Below, in pieces: positions 37,091-46,149 of a DNA stretch of 64,000 bases. The stretch's first letter is position 1. Each line of letters begins with the position of its first letter. Source of the DNA: Janibacter terrae NBRC 107853 (GTDB lineage Bacteria > Actinomycetota > Actinomycetes > Actinomycetales > Dermatophilaceae); contig NZ_BCUV01000007.1 in the NCBI RefSeq assembly GCF_001591405.1, forward strand, positions 496,001 to 560,000, in the 5' to 3' direction. Below the pieces are notes generated by a model that saw only the letters and a program-made list of their open reading frames with translations, was not told where the DNA came from and did not search any database. The position numbers were made by a program, and so were the translations under genes.

Positions 37091-38136
37091 GCCGGCTCCA
37101 GGTCGCCGCCCGGTGGGCCGAGCGCGGGCTCGACGTCGACCTCGACCTGCCCGCGGGCCGGCACGCCGTGGCCGGGCCCAACGGCTCGGGCAAGTCCTCG
37201 CTCCTGTCGGTCGTCGCCGGTCTGGGCCGGCCCGACACCTCCCGCGTCCTCCTCGACGGACGCCCCCTCGACGACCTGCCGCCGCACCGCCGCCGGGTCG
37301 TCCTCATGTCGCAGGCCACGCGGCTCTTCCCGCACCTCGGGGTGCGCGACAACGTCGCCTTCGGCCCACGCAGTCTCGGGCGAGGGCGAAGGGAGTCCCG
37401 CGCCACCGCGGACCACTGGCTGTCCGTCGTGGGCATGGCCGAGCTCGCCGACAAGCGGCCCGAGCAGCTCTCCGGCGGACAGGCGGCGCGGGTCGCGCTC
37501 GCCCGGGCGCTCGCCGCGGAGCCGGCCGCCCTCCTGCTCGACGAGCCGCTGGCCGCACTCGACGTCGAGGCGACGCCGGCGATGCGGGCCGTGCTCTCCG
37601 AGGTGACCCACGCCCGCGACGACCTCGTCGTCGTGCTCGTCACGCACGACGTCCTCGACGTGCTCACCGTCGCCGACGGCCCGCGGGACACCCTCACCGT
37701 GCTCGGCGAGCGGGTCGAGCACGGGCCGGTCCGCGAGGTCCTCGACCGACCGCACAGCGCCTTCACCGCGGGCCTGGCGGGCGTCAACCTCCTTCGGGCG
37801 CAAGCGGTCCCGGGCGGGGGCGCGCAGACAGACGCCCTGCTCATCGCCACCGGGCCGCACGAGGTGAGCGGCCCGTGCTGGGTGACCTTCACCCCGGACG
37901 CGCTCTCGCTGCACCGCGAGCGGCCCGAGGGGTCGCCGCGCAACATCTGGCCGGCCCGGGTCGCGCGGGTCGAGGCCCACGCCGGGCGGGTGCGGGTGCA
38001 TCTGGACGAGCCGGCGCAGATGAGCGCCGAGATCACCCCTGCGGCACTGGCGGCGCTCCCCCTTCGTCCCGGTGCGAGGGTGTGGGTCTCGCTCAAGGCG
38101 ACCCAGGTGCGGGTGCACCCGGCGCGCGTCAGCTGA
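37087..38136 (+). CDS. modC: Molybdate ABC ATPase ModC
   Basis: This 349-residue ATPase has Walker [10 protein letters not shown], signature [10 protein letters not shown], Walker [12 protein letters not shown] and the H-loop VTHD. A C-terminal TOBE domain (about residues 280-349) can sense molybdate. It starts at GTG 37087 within the modB stop. It uses ATP to drive import through ModB and would supply molybdate to enzymes such as the cox-type hydroxylase at 8.4-16.1 kb. Its last 8 nt overlap the end of the converging LCP gene. Confidence 0.93.
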   Translation: MSRLQVAARWAERGLDVDLDLPAGRHAVAGPNGSGKSSLLSVVAGLGRPDTSRVLLDGRPLDDLPPHRRRVVLMSQATRLFPHLGVRDNVAFGPRSLGRGRRESRATADHWLSVVGMAELADKRPEQLSGGQAARVALARALAAEPAALLLDEPLAALDVEATPAMRAVLSEVTHARDDLVVVLVTHDVLDVLTVADGPRDTLTVLGERVEHGPVREVLDRPHSAFTAGLAGVNLLRAQAVPGGGAQTDALLIATGPHEVSGPCWVTFTPDALSLHRERPEGSPRNIWPARVARVEAHAGRVRVHLDEPAQMSAEITPAALAALPLRPGARVWVSLKATQVRVHPARVS

Positions 38137-39271
38137 GCCGACCGTCCCGGAAGTCGCGGAAGGCGGCCTGGGACGCGCCGTCGAGCCGGACGATCGACTG
38201 GCCCGACTGCATGGCGGTGGGCCCCTTGGCGACGGCCCCGCCGACCCGGGTGGGGTCGACCCGGTAGAACGAGGCCGTGAAGACGAGCATCTCCTGCGCC
38301 GACAGGTCGCTGCTCGCATGCTCGTCGATGACGGTGAGCGCCCGCGGCAGGGCGCCGGGCCCGCGCAGCCGCGCCTGGATCGCGGCCGAGGCCAGGAGCA
38401 GCCCCTGGTTGCGCGAGCGGTCGAAGTCACCGCCGGGCAGGCTCTTGCGCTCGCGCGACCAGGCGAGCGCCTCCTTGCCACTCAGGTGGTTGTAGCCCTT
38501 GTCGATCCGGCCGCCGGTGAGGTGGGAGTCCAGGCCGCGCGGCGCGACGAAGTTGAGCCCACCGAGGTCGTCGACGATCCGCTCGAAGCCGTCGAACCCG
38601 GTCACGACGTAGCCGTCGACGTCGATGCCGCTGATGCTCGCGACGGACTCGGTCTGCCCGCCCGGGCCGGCGAAGACCATCGAGGAGTTGAGCTTGCCCT
38701 GACCGTGCCCAGGGATCGGCACCCACAGGTCGCGCGCGAAGCCCATGAGGCCCGCGCCACCCTTGCCGTCGACGCCGAGGAGCTGGATCGCATCGGCCCG
38801 GGAGCGCTCCACGTCCTGACCCGGGCGCGCGTCGGAGCCGATGACGAGGACGTGGCGTGAGCCCCCGAGGTCGGCCCTGCCTGCGCTGCCGAGGCTCGGC
38901 CACCAGCCGCCGACGACCTTCCACCCCGTGCGGCCCCGCGGCTGCACCGCGAGCGTCACGTCGTCGTCGGCCGTGACGACCGCGACCCGCTCGCCGCGCC
39001 AGCGCCCGAGGGAGGCCTTGCCGTCGAGCGGGCGGCTGCCGTACTTCTTCGCGACCGCCTGCCTCAGTGCTGCGGGTGCACCCTCGACGGCGGCCTTCGG
39101 CGCCGGCTTCGTCGTGCTCGTCGACGTGCTCGCCGTGGACGGCGACCCCGCCGAGGAGGAGGGCGAGGTCGTCGTGGCGCCCGGGTCGCTCCCTTCGTCG
39201 GCGGAGCAGGCGGCGAGCGCGAGCGCCAGGGCTGCGGTGGTCGCGGCGGTACGGGCGAAAGGTGGTCTCAC
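38129..39271 (-). CDS. LytR-CpsA-Psr (LCP) family lipoprotein
   Basis: This 380-residue protein has a signal peptide with lipobox LAAC (Cys about 19), a Ser/Thr/Pro-rich linker (to about residue 65) and an LCP domain. Typical LCP segments are LVIGSDARPG (the DxR phosphate-binding residues), SRADAIQLLGVD, FARDLWVPIPG and HLSGKEALAWSRERKS. LCP proteins attach glycopolymers to peptidoglycan. A lipoprotein anchor rather than a membrane helix is less common. The GTG start lies 6 nt after TACGGT. Confidence 0.85.
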   Translation of the reverse strand: MRPPFARTAATTAALALALAACSADEGSDPGATTTSPSSSAGSPSTASTSTSTTKPAPKAAVEGAPAALRQAVAKKYGSRPLDGKASLGRWRGERVAVVTADDDVTLAVQPRGRTGWKVVGGWWPSLGSAGRADLGGSRHVLVIGSDARPGQDVERSRADAIQLLGVDGKGGAGLMGFARDLWVPIPGHGQGKLNSSMVFAGPGGQTESVASISGIDVDGYVVTGFDGFERIVDDLGGLNFVAPRGLDSHLTGGRIDKGYNHLSGKEALAWSRERKSLPGGDFDRSRNQGLLLASAAIQARLRGPGALPRALTVIDEHASSDLSAQEMLVFTASFYRVDPTRVGGAVAKGPTAMQSGQSIVRLDGASQAAFRDFRDGRLS

Positions 39272-39277
39272 CCCTCC

Positions 39278-39298
39278 ACCGTAGGCGCCTCCTAGAGT
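39278..39298. promoter_or_regulatory. Back-to-back leaderless -10 boxes
   Basis: TACGGT on the minus strand (39278-39283) serves the LCP gene, and TAGAGT on the plus strand (39293-39298) serves the acyl-CoA dehydrogenase gene. They stand 6 and 7 nt from their start codons. The two -10 boxes are 9 nt apart, so their -35 regions overlap and the promoters should interfere. Confidence 0.5.
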
Positions 39299-39305
39299 GG
39301 GCCGC

Positions 39306-40466
39306 ATGACGGCGACGAGGCTCATGCCCACGGAGATCGGCGACGACCTCATCGAGCTCACCCGGGCGATCTGTGACAAGACCCTGCGGCCGCAGGTCGA
39401 CGAGGTCGAGGCGCGCGCGGCCACGGAGGAGGTCTTCCCGCGGGAGGTCTTCCGCACCCTCGGGCAGGCGGGGCTGCTCTCCCTGCCCTACCCCGAGGAG
39501 CTCGGTGGCGGCGGGCAGCCCTATGAGGTCTACCTGCAGGTGGTCGAGGAGATCGCCACCGCCTGGGCCTCGGTCGCGGTCGGTGTCTCGGTGCACTCGC
39601 TGACGGCGTACGCGGTGCACACCTTCGGCACCCCCGAGCAGCAGCAGGCGCTGCTGCCGGACATGCTCTCGGGCGACCTGCTCGGCGCCTACGCCCTGTC
39701 CGAGCCACTCGCTGGCTCCGACATCGGCGCGATGACCACCCGCGCGACGCGCGACGGGGAGGACTGGCGCATCCGCGGTCGCAAGGCGTGGATCTCGCAC
39801 GCGGGCCACGCCGACTACTACACGACCTTCGCCCGCACGAGCGACGACGGCGGCCGCGGTGTCAGCTGCTTCATCGTGCCGGCGGATGCCGAGGGCATCT
39901 CCTTCGGCGCGCCGGAGAAGAAGATGGGCCTGCACGGCGACACCGTGCGCGAGGTGATCTTCGAGGACGTGCCCGTCACCGGGGACCGGCAGATCGGCGA
40001 GCTGGGTCGCGGCGTGCCGATGGCCCTGGCGGGCCTCGACGCCGGCCGGCTCGGGATCGCCGCCGTCGCCACCGGCCTCGCGCAGTCGGCGCTGGACGTC
40101 GCGGCGAAGTACGCCTCCGAGCGCGAGCAGTTCGGCCGGACCATCGCGAGCAACCAGGGCCTGGCCTTCCTCCTCGCCGACATGGAGGCCGCCACGACGA
40201 GCGCCCGCGCGACGTACCTGCACGCGGCGCGGCTGCGCGACGCCGGCCGCGCCTTCGGCAAGGAGGCCGCGGTGGCCAAGCTCGTCGCGACCGACGCCGC
40301 CATGCAGGTGACGACCGACGCCATCCAGGTCCTCGGCGGCGCCGGCTTCACCCAGGACTTCCCGGTGGAGCGGTACTTCCGCGAGGCGAAGGTGACCCAG
40401 ATCTTCGAGGGGACCAACCAGATCCAGCGGCTGGTCATCTCGCGCAACCTGCTCGCGGGGCTCTGA
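39306..40466 (+). CDS. Acyl-CoA dehydrogenase
   Basis: This 386-residue flavoprotein has the three-domain acyl-CoA dehydrogenase fold. The FAD segment ALSEPLAGSDIG, the RKAWISHAGHADYY region and the C-terminal QIFEGTNQIQRLVISR are visible. The catalytic Glu is in IFEGTN. It oxidises an acyl-CoA at the alpha-beta bond and passes electrons to ETF. The chain-length preference cannot be told. It stands alone, with an MFS gene converging 6 nt downstream. Confidence 0.94.
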   Translation: MTATRLMPTEIGDDLIELTRAICDKTLRPQVDEVEARAATEEVFPREVFRTLGQAGLLSLPYPEELGGGGQPYEVYLQVVEEIATAWASVAVGVSVHSLTAYAVHTFGTPEQQQALLPDMLSGDLLGAYALSEPLAGSDIGAMTTRATRDGEDWRIRGRKAWISHAGHADYYTTFARTSDDGGRGVSCFIVPADAEGISFGAPEKKMGLHGDTVREVIFEDVPVTGDRQIGELGRGVPMALAGLDAGRLGIAAVATGLAQSALDVAAKYASEREQFGRTIASNQGLAFLLADMEAATTSARATYLHAARLRDAGRAFGKEAAVAKLVATDAAMQVTTDAIQVLGGAGFTQDFPVERYFREAKVTQIFEGTNQIQRLVISRNLLAGL

Positions 40467-40472
40467 CCCCCG

Positions 40473-41822
40473 TCAGTCGTCGTGGTCCCGGGAGATCCCC
40501 GGGAGCAGGGCGTCACCGCGCCGGAGTGCGTCCATCGCGCCGGGGACGTCCGCGACGCGGGCCAGGCTGCGCTGCCGGTAGCGCCAGATCATCCAGGCGC
40601 CGAAGGCCCACAGGAGGAACTGCACGCTCATCGCGATGCGGAAGTCGTCGAGCGTGTACGTCTCCGGGCCGCCGGGGGCGAGTCGATCGAGGACGAGGCC
40701 GATGAGCGCCATCGTCACGAGCGAGGCGATGAAGCCGCCCATGTTGACCACGCCCGATGCCCGGCCGAGGCGGTCGTTGCGGTGGAAGCTGCGGGCCAGG
40801 TCGAAGGCGATCATCGAGCCCGGGCCACCGACGGCCGTGACCGCGACGAGGACGACGAGCAGCCACAGCGGCGACCGGTCGGGCAGGGCGAGGACGATCG
40901 CCCACACGAGCGAGATCGCGGCGACGACCCCGAGCGCGACGACGGAGCGGTAGTACGGGTAGCGGCTCGTCCACCGCCCGATGGTCGGCCCCGCGAAGAG
41001 CGCGACGACGGTCATGAGGGTGAGCAGGGTCGAGGCCATCGTCGGGCTGAGCCCCTGCCCCGAGACGAGGAAGGGGTAGCCCCACAGCAGCGCGAAGACC
41101 GTCGGCGCGAACTGCGCGGTGAAGTGCACCGAGAGCCCGAGCCGCGTCCCCGGGTCGCGCCAGACCTCGGTGAGGCTGTGGCGAAGGGCGCGGATCTTGA
41201 TCCGCTCGACCGCGCCCCGCTCGTACGGCGAGTCCTTGACGAAGGCGAAGACGCCGAGCAGCAGGACCACGCCGAGGGAGGCGGCGAGCGCATAGGTACG
41301 GGTCCAGCCGAGGCCGTGGAGCGCGGCGCTCAGCGGCACGGCCGCCGCGACCGCGCCCATCTGGCCGATCATGCCGGTGAGCTGGGTGATGACCGGCGCC
41401 TGCCGCACGAGGAACCACAGCGCGACGAGGCGCAGCACCGCGGTGAAGACCATGGCGTCGCCGGCCCCGACGAGCACGCGCGCCCCGAGCCCCATCGCGA
41501 AGCTGTCGGCGAAGGCGAACCACAGCTGCCCCGCGGTCATGCACACGAGCCCGGAGACGATCAGCGCGCGCGAGCCGAAGCGGTCGAGCATCACCCCGAC
41601 GGGCACCTGCATGGCGGCGTAGACCGCGAGCTGCAGGACGGTGAAGGTCGCGAGCTGGCTGGCGTTGATGCCGAAGCGGTCGGCGGCGAGCAGGCCGGCG
41701 ACCCCGAGCGAGGTCCGGTGGAAGACGGCGAGGACGTAGACGGCGAGGGCGGCGCCCCAGATGGCGTACGCGCGACGCCGGCCGATGTTGTGCAGCTGTC
41801 GGGTCCCGGTCACCGGGTACAT
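40473..41822 (-). CDS. MFS transporter
   Basis: This 449-residue major facilitator has about 12 membrane helices and the loop 2-3 motif GVMLDRFGSRALI. The N-terminus FHRTSLGVAGLLAADRFG resembles nitrate/sugar-phosphate-type MFS members of actinobacteria, but I cannot name a substrate. I chose the ATG at 41822 (MYPVTGTRQL). The gene is monocistronic, convergent with the acyl-CoA dehydrogenase gene and divergent from the membrane protein gene. Confidence 0.88.
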   Translation of the reverse strand: MYPVTGTRQLHNIGRRRAYAIWGAALAVYVLAVFHRTSLGVAGLLAADRFGINASQLATFTVLQLAVYAAMQVPVGVMLDRFGSRALIVSGLVCMTAGQLWFAFADSFAMGLGARVLVGAGDAMVFTAVLRLVALWFLVRQAPVITQLTGMIGQMGAVAAAVPLSAALHGLGWTRTYALAASLGVVLLLGVFAFVKDSPYERGAVERIKIRALRHSLTEVWRDPGTRLGLSVHFTAQFAPTVFALLWGYPFLVSGQGLSPTMASTLLTLMTVVALFAGPTIGRWTSRYPYYRSVVALGVVAAISLVWAIVLALPDRSPLWLLVVLVAVTAVGGPGSMIAFDLARSFHRNDRLGRASGVVNMGGFIASLVTMALIGLVLDRLAPGGPETYTLDDFRIAMSVQFLLWAFGAWMIWRYRQRSLARVADVPGAMDALRRGDALLPGISRDHDD

Positions 41823-41928
41823 GCTACGAAGGCGGGCGACGTCGCCCCCGATGTACCGGCTGCTTGACACAAGAGCGAAGGGGGTGCACCCTCGACTTGT
41901 CCCAGTCAACCGATACAAAGGTGTGGTC

Positions 41929-42855
41929 ATGGCCGGCGCTCTCGTCCTCCCCTTCGCCCTCGTCCTCGGGCTGGTCGCAGCGGTCCTCGTCGCCGTCCTC
42001 GCGCGACGCCACGCCCTCGTGGTCGGCGTCGACGAGCACGTCCACCTCGTGGCCTACGCACGGCGCGCCCGTGCCTGGCGGCTGGCCGCGCTCGCCCTGG
42101 CCGTCGTGGCGTGCGTCGCCATCCCCATGCTGGGGCTGGGTGGGACCGACACGGCGCCGGCCGTCGTCCCGGCGGTCGCGGGGATCCTCGTCGTCGTGCT
42201 CATCGGGCTCGGGGAGGCGAGCTTCCGTCGGCCGATGACGGTCACCCGCAGCGCCGACCTGCGACCGCGGCGGCTCGGCGACCTCGTGCCGCGGGGTTGG
42301 CTGATCACCGCGAGCGGCGCACTGCTGGCCCTCACCGGCGCCCTCGTCGTCGGGACCCTCTACGGCAGCGCGGACGACCTCGGTCGCGCCGGGCGGGCGA
42401 TCAGCGTCGTCTGCGACGGCGTGACGCACACCCGCACGCCCTGGCCCGGGAGCCACTACGCCCTGCCGATCGCCCTCGCGACGGCGGTGAGCGTCCTCGT
42501 GGCCGCGGCGACGTGCGTCGTCGTCGCGCGGCGCCCGAGCCCGGCCGCCGAGAGCGTCGGGCTCGATGCGGAGCTGCGCCGCTGGTCGATCGCCGGCGTG
42601 CTGCAGTCGCTGACGCTCGTCGCGTGCATGACCCTCACCCCCGTCCTGGTCCTCATGGCGATCGGCGCCCGCGCCTCGGACTGCGCCCCGGGCGGCTACG
42701 GCCTGCTCGCCGAGCTCAGCCTCGTCGGGGCCGCGGCGGCCACCGTGGTGGGTGTCGTCGCCTTCGCCGGGCTCTGCAGCGGGCCCGGGGTGCGCGTCGA
42801 CGACGTCCCGCCGCCGCAGCGCGGTGAGCCCACGCCCGTCGGGGTGCCGCTGTGA
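41929..42855 (+). CDS. Polytopic membrane protein with a coupled GntR gene
   Basis: This 308-residue protein has about seven to eight predicted membrane helices in pairs (about residues 5-25, 48-68, 78-95, 127-148, 175-197, 225-250, 262-285) and no motif I know. The ATG has AAAGG upstream. Its stop overlaps the start of a YtrA-type GntR regulator (GTGA). In that regulator group the partner is usually an ABC exporter or membrane protein that responds to cell-envelope stress; here no ATPase is present. Function unknown. Confidence 0.75.
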   Translation: MAGALVLPFALVLGLVAAVLVAVLARRHALVVGVDEHVHLVAYARRARAWRLAALALAVVACVAIPMLGLGGTDTAPAVVPAVAGILVVVLIGLGEASFRRPMTVTRSADLRPRRLGDLVPRGWLITASGALLALTGALVVGTLYGSADDLGRAGRAISVVCDGVTHTRTPWPGSHYALPIALATAVSVLVAAATCVVVARRPSPAAESVGLDAELRRWSIAGVLQSLTLVACMTLTPVLVLMAIGARASDCAPGGYGLLAELSLVGAAAATVVGVVAFAGLCSGPGVRVDDVPPPQRGEPTPVGVPL

Positions 42856-43229
42856 GCGTCTCGGTGACGATCGACCTCGTCGACCCGACGCCGCCCTTCG
42901 AGCAGGTGCGCCGGCAGCTGACGACGCTCATCGAGACCGGTCAGCTGACGGGCGGTGATCGCCTGCCCTCCGTCCGGCAGCTCGCCGCCGACCTCGGGCT
43001 CGCCACCGGCACGGTCGCCCGCGCCTATAAGGAGCTCGAGGGCTCGGGTCTCGTCACGACGCGCCGCGGCGGTGGGACGCGGGTCGCGCCGCGGCCGGCG
43101 CCGACCTCGCGCGCGGCGCTGTCCCTGCTGGAGGACGCCGCCGAGTCCTACCTCGCCCGGGCCCGCGGCCTCGGGGCCACGCGGCAGCAGGCCGTGCAGG
43201 CGCTCGAGCGCGTCGGCCGCCGCCCGTGA
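42852..43229 (+). CDS. GntR-family regulator, YtrA type (copy 1)
   Basis: This 125-residue protein has a winged-helix domain at residues 10-80 (FEQVRRQLTTLIETGQLTGG, then LPSVRQLAADLGLATGTVAR) and a short C-terminal dimerisation helix pair, the YtrA architecture without a ligand domain. It overlaps the upstream membrane-protein gene and probably represses that operon. A near copy lies 40 nt downstream. Confidence 0.9.
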   Translation: MSVSVTIDLVDPTPPFEQVRRQLTTLIETGQLTGGDRLPSVRQLAADLGLATGTVARAYKELEGSGLVTTRRGGGTRVAPRPAPTSRAALSLLEDAAESYLARARGLGATRQQAVQALERVGRRP

Positions 43230-43268
43230 CCCACTGGTGATCCGCGCCCTGGCTGGGAGGATGGAACG

Positions 43269-43646
43269 GTGCGCGAGCTCCTCACGATCGACCCGGCGGC
43301 ACGCGAGCCGCCCTTCGAGCAGGTGCGGCTGCAGCTGACCGCCCTCATCGAGTCCGGTCGGCTGCCCCCGGGCGAGCGCCTCCCCGCGGTCCGGCAGCTC
43401 GCGAGCGACCTCGGTCTCGCGACCGGCACGGTCGCCCGCGCCTACAAGGAGCTCGAGGCCACGGGGCTCGTGACGACCGCACGCGGGGCCGGCACGCGCG
43501 TCGCCGCGCGGCCCGAGGCTGCTGGCGCCGAGGGCCGGGCTCGGCTCGAGGCGGCGGCCGGGGCCTTCCTCGACCGGGCTGCCGCGCTCGGCGCGACGCC
43601 CGAGCAGGCCGCGCACGCGCTGGAGCGGGTCGCCCGACGGCGTTAG
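43269..43646 (+). CDS. GntR-family regulator, YtrA type (copy 2)
   Basis: This 125-residue paralogue of the preceding gene has the same length and domain plan (PPFEQVRLQLTALIESGRL, LPAVRQLASDLGLATGTVAR) and a C-terminus conserved with copy 1 (LGAT-EQA-ALERV-RR). The GTG start follows GAGGAT by 6 nt, so it has its own leaderless promoter. The two copies come from tandem duplication and could form heterodimers. Their target outside this locus is unknown. Confidence 0.9.
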   Translation: MRELLTIDPAAREPPFEQVRLQLTALIESGRLPPGERLPAVRQLASDLGLATGTVARAYKELEATGLVTTARGAGTRVAARPEAAGAEGRARLEAAAGAFLDRAAALGATPEQAAHALERVARRR

Positions 43647-43656
43647 CGCCACCCGG

Positions 43657-44325
43657 CTAGGTCCAGCGGGCCAGCAGGTACTGCACACCGAAGGGCGCCT
43701 CGTCCGCGACGAGCTCGCCGCGCAGGCCGGGCGCGGCTGCGGCGAGGACCTGCAGGGCCGCGCGCCCGCGCATCCACAACCGGTCACAAGTCACGGGGTC
43801 GAGGGCAGCGAGCGCGGCCACGTCCGCGGACGCCAGCGCCTCGGCCAGCCCGGCGGCGAAGGGGGCGGCATCCGGCTGGAGGTGGCCCGGCGCCTTGTCG
43901 GTGAGGGTGGCGGGCCCGTCGGCGACGACCACGAGGACGGCGTCGGGTCCGGCAGCGAGATCGCCGCCGACGGCGGCGCAGTCCTCGGCAGAGGCATCAG
44001 CGGCAACGGACAGCAGGAGCAGCTCGCCCCCTCCAGAGGGGGCGAGGGCCCGACCGATCTCGAGGTCCGTCGGCAGCGCCTCCTCGGGCACCCGACCGGT
44101 CGTGAACCGCGCTGCACCGGAGGGCGCGTCGACGGGCCAGGCGCGGGTGGTCCGCCCCGCGCCGATGACGACGAGACGGTCGGCCCCCTTCGCGCGCACG
44201 GTCTCGGCGACGAGGGCTGCCGCACGGGCACGTAGGCCCCCCAGGGGGTCGGCGCTCCCCCCGAGCCCGGGCAGCAGCGCCGGGGCGGCCGGCACGACGA
44301 CGGCGACGACGACGGCGGCACTCAT
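43657..44325 (-). CDS. LigB-like class III extradiol dioxygenase-fold protein
   Basis: This 222-residue protein resembles the class III extradiol dioxygenase subunit B-like family seen next to folate genes in actinobacteria. It begins MSAAVVVAVVVPAAPALLPGL, and the metal-site region typical of true dioxygenases is not obvious. The ATG overlaps the folP stop (ATGA), so it is the third gene of gpgS-folP-ligB-like. Whether it is an active dioxygenase is doubtful. Confidence 0.72.
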   Translation of the reverse strand: MSAAVVVAVVVPAAPALLPGLGGSADPLGGLRARAAALVAETVRAKGADRLVVIGAGRTTRAWPVDAPSGAARFTTGRVPEEALPTDLEIGRALAPSGGGELLLLSVAADASAEDCAAVGGDLAAGPDAVLVVVADGPATLTDKAPGHLQPDAAPFAAGLAEALASADVAALAALDPVTCDRLWMRGRAALQVLAAAAPGLRGELVADEAPFGVQYLLARWT

Positions 44326-45182
44326 GCCAACCCCCGCATCGTCCGGGCAGGCGGTCGCTCTCCGCGCAGCGTGGCAACCATGTCGAGCACCTGGCGGGTC
44401 TCCGCGACCTCGTGCACCCGGTAGATCCGCGCACCGAGCCACGCCGAGACGGCGGTCGTCGCGAGGGTGCCGACGAGGCGCTGGTCGACCGGGCGGTCGA
44501 GCGTCTCGCCGACGAAGTCCTTGTTGGACAACGAGACGAGCACCGGCCAGCCGGTGTCGACCATCTCGTCGAGCCGGCGGGTCACCTCGAGGGTGTGGTG
44601 GGTGTTCTTGCCGAAGTCGTGCGCCGGGTCGATGACGATCGACTCGGCCGCGACGCCCGCGGCGCGGGCGCGCTCGGCGTACCCGAGCACCGCGTCGAGC
44701 ACGTCCTCGACCACGTCCCGCTCGAAGCCGGTGCGGAAGGGGCGCGTCCGCGGCTCGGCCCCGCCGGTGTGCGTGCAGATGATGCCGACGTCGTGGCGCG
44801 CGGCGACGTCGACGAGCGCCGGGTCGGCCCCGCCCCACGCGTCGTTGAGGACATCCGCACCTGCGGCACAGACGGACTCGCCCACCTCCGCGCGCCAGGT
44901 GTCCACCGAGATCACGAGCTGCGGATGGGCCGCACGGACCCGCGCGACGAAGCCGGACACGCGGTCGATCTCCTCGGCGACGTCGACGTCGCCACCGGGT
45001 GCGGCCTTGACGCCGCCGATGTCGACGATCTCGGCGCCCTGCTCGACGACGAGGTCGACGCGCGCCATCGCCGTGTCCTCGGCGAAGGTCGCGCCCTTGT
45101 CGTAGAAGGAGTCGGGCGTGCGGTTGACGATCGCCATGACGAGCATCGCGTCGTCGGCGAAGGTGTGTCGGCCGAGCCTCAT
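44322..45182 (-). CDS. folP: Dihydropteroate synthase (FolP family)
   Basis: This 286-residue TIM-barrel protein has the DHPS motifs MAIVNRTPDSFYDKG, GAEIVDIGGVKA and VLVSLSNKDF. It joins p-aminobenzoate and the pterin pyrophosphate in folate synthesis. Near-neighbour gpgS mirrors mycobacterial Rv1207-Rv1208, where the linked copy is FolP2, which may lack DHPS activity. The usual G-G-x-S-T/R loop reads GGVKAAPG here, like FolP2. It may therefore be a second, non-canonical copy. Confidence 0.88.
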   Translation of the reverse strand: MRLGRHTFADDAMLVMAIVNRTPDSFYDKGATFAEDTAMARVDLVVEQGAEIVDIGGVKAAPGGDVDVAEEIDRVSGFVARVRAAHPQLVISVDTWRAEVGESVCAAGADVLNDAWGGADPALVDVAARHDVGIICTHTGGAEPRTRPFRTGFERDVVEDVLDAVLGYAERARAAGVAAESIVIDPAHDFGKNTHHTLEVTRRLDEMVDTGWPVLVSLSNKDFVGETLDRPVDQRLVGTLATTAVSAWLGARIYRVHEVAETRQVLDMVATLRGERPPARTMRGLA

Positions 45183-46135
45183 CGGGTCCCTCCCGGGTAG
45201 CCCGGCTGGTCGATCGCGGGCGGGCGCTGGGCGAGCGGGACGGGGCGGGTGCGCCATCCCCCTTCGCGCGTGTACTGCTCGAGCTCGTCCGCCGCGACGG
45301 TCACCGGGACCGGCTCGCCGTCGTACCGGGCGTGGACGACGGCGAGCAGCTCCGCGGCCATGACGGCGAGGTCGTGGTCGCGCTGGTGACGGTGGGCGCG
45401 GGCGCCGAGGTCGACCTGGGCGATGCCGTCGAGGCCGTGCCCGCGAAGGGCGTCGAGCAGCGAGGCGATCTCGACCCCGTAGCCCGTGGGCACCGTGAGC
45501 GTCTCCATGAAGGAGCGCCGCGCGGCCCACTCCCCCGCGAGCGGCTGGACGACGCCGGCGAGCTCGGGCCACCACAGGTCGAGCACGGGGCGCGCGACGA
45601 GCTCGGTGACGCGGCCGCCCTCGGTGCTGGGCGCGCTGCCCGGGACATCCATGACCCGGTCGTACCAGCCCTTGACGAGCACGGTCCCGGGGTCGGCGGT
45701 CAGGGCGCCGACGAGCCCGGTGACGAAGTGCGGCCCCCACTCCGTGAGGTCGGCGTCGACGAAGACGAGCAGCTCGCCGGTGGTGACGAAGAGCGACTTC
45801 CACAACGCCTCGCCCTTGCCGGGGTGGGTGCCGAGGTGCGGCGCGATGTCCGCGGAGCGGTGGACGGTCGCGCCGGCATCGGCGGCGATCGCCGCGGTCG
45901 CGTCGGTGGAGTCGGAGTCGATGACGACGAGCTCGCCGACGAGCGGCACGCGCTCGACGAGCTCGCGGCGCAGGCCGGCGACGACCTCGCCGACGGTGGC
46001 GGCCTCGTTGCGTGCGGGGATGACGACGCTGACGCGCTCGGTGAGCCGGGTGGCGAGGTCGCCCGCGTCGAAGTCCTCGTGGACGTGGCCGTGCGCCGAG
46101 AGCCACTCACGGGTCGACAGGCGCATGGCGCTCAT
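45179..46135 (-). CDS. gpgS: Glucosyl-3-phosphoglycerate synthase
   Basis: This 318-residue GT-A/GT81 glycosyltransferase has SVVIPARNEAATVGEV, the ELVVIDSDSTDAT nucleotide segment, the metal motif FVDADLTEW and the acceptor region PLAGEWAARRSF. It makes glucosyl-3-phosphoglycerate, the first step to glucosylglycerate or methylglucose polysaccharide. The stop overlaps folP. The listed ATG is 46135, but TACGAT stands 7 nt before an in-frame ATG at 46126 (MRLSTREWL), which may be the true leaderless start. Confidence 0.9.
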   Translation of the reverse strand: MSAMRLSTREWLSAHGHVHEDFDAGDLATRLTERVSVVIPARNEAATVGEVVAGLRRELVERVPLVGELVVIDSDSTDATAAIAADAGATVHRSADIAPHLGTHPGKGEALWKSLFVTTGELLVFVDADLTEWGPHFVTGLVGALTADPGTVLVKGWYDRVMDVPGSAPSTEGGRVTELVARPVLDLWWPELAGVVQPLAGEWAARRSFMETLTVPTGYGVEIASLLDALRGHGLDGIAQVDLGARAHRHQRDHDLAVMAAELLAVVHARYDGEPVPVTVAADELEQYTREGGWRTRPVPLAQRPPAIDQPGYPGGTR

Positions 46136-46149
46136 CGTATGCAGGCATC

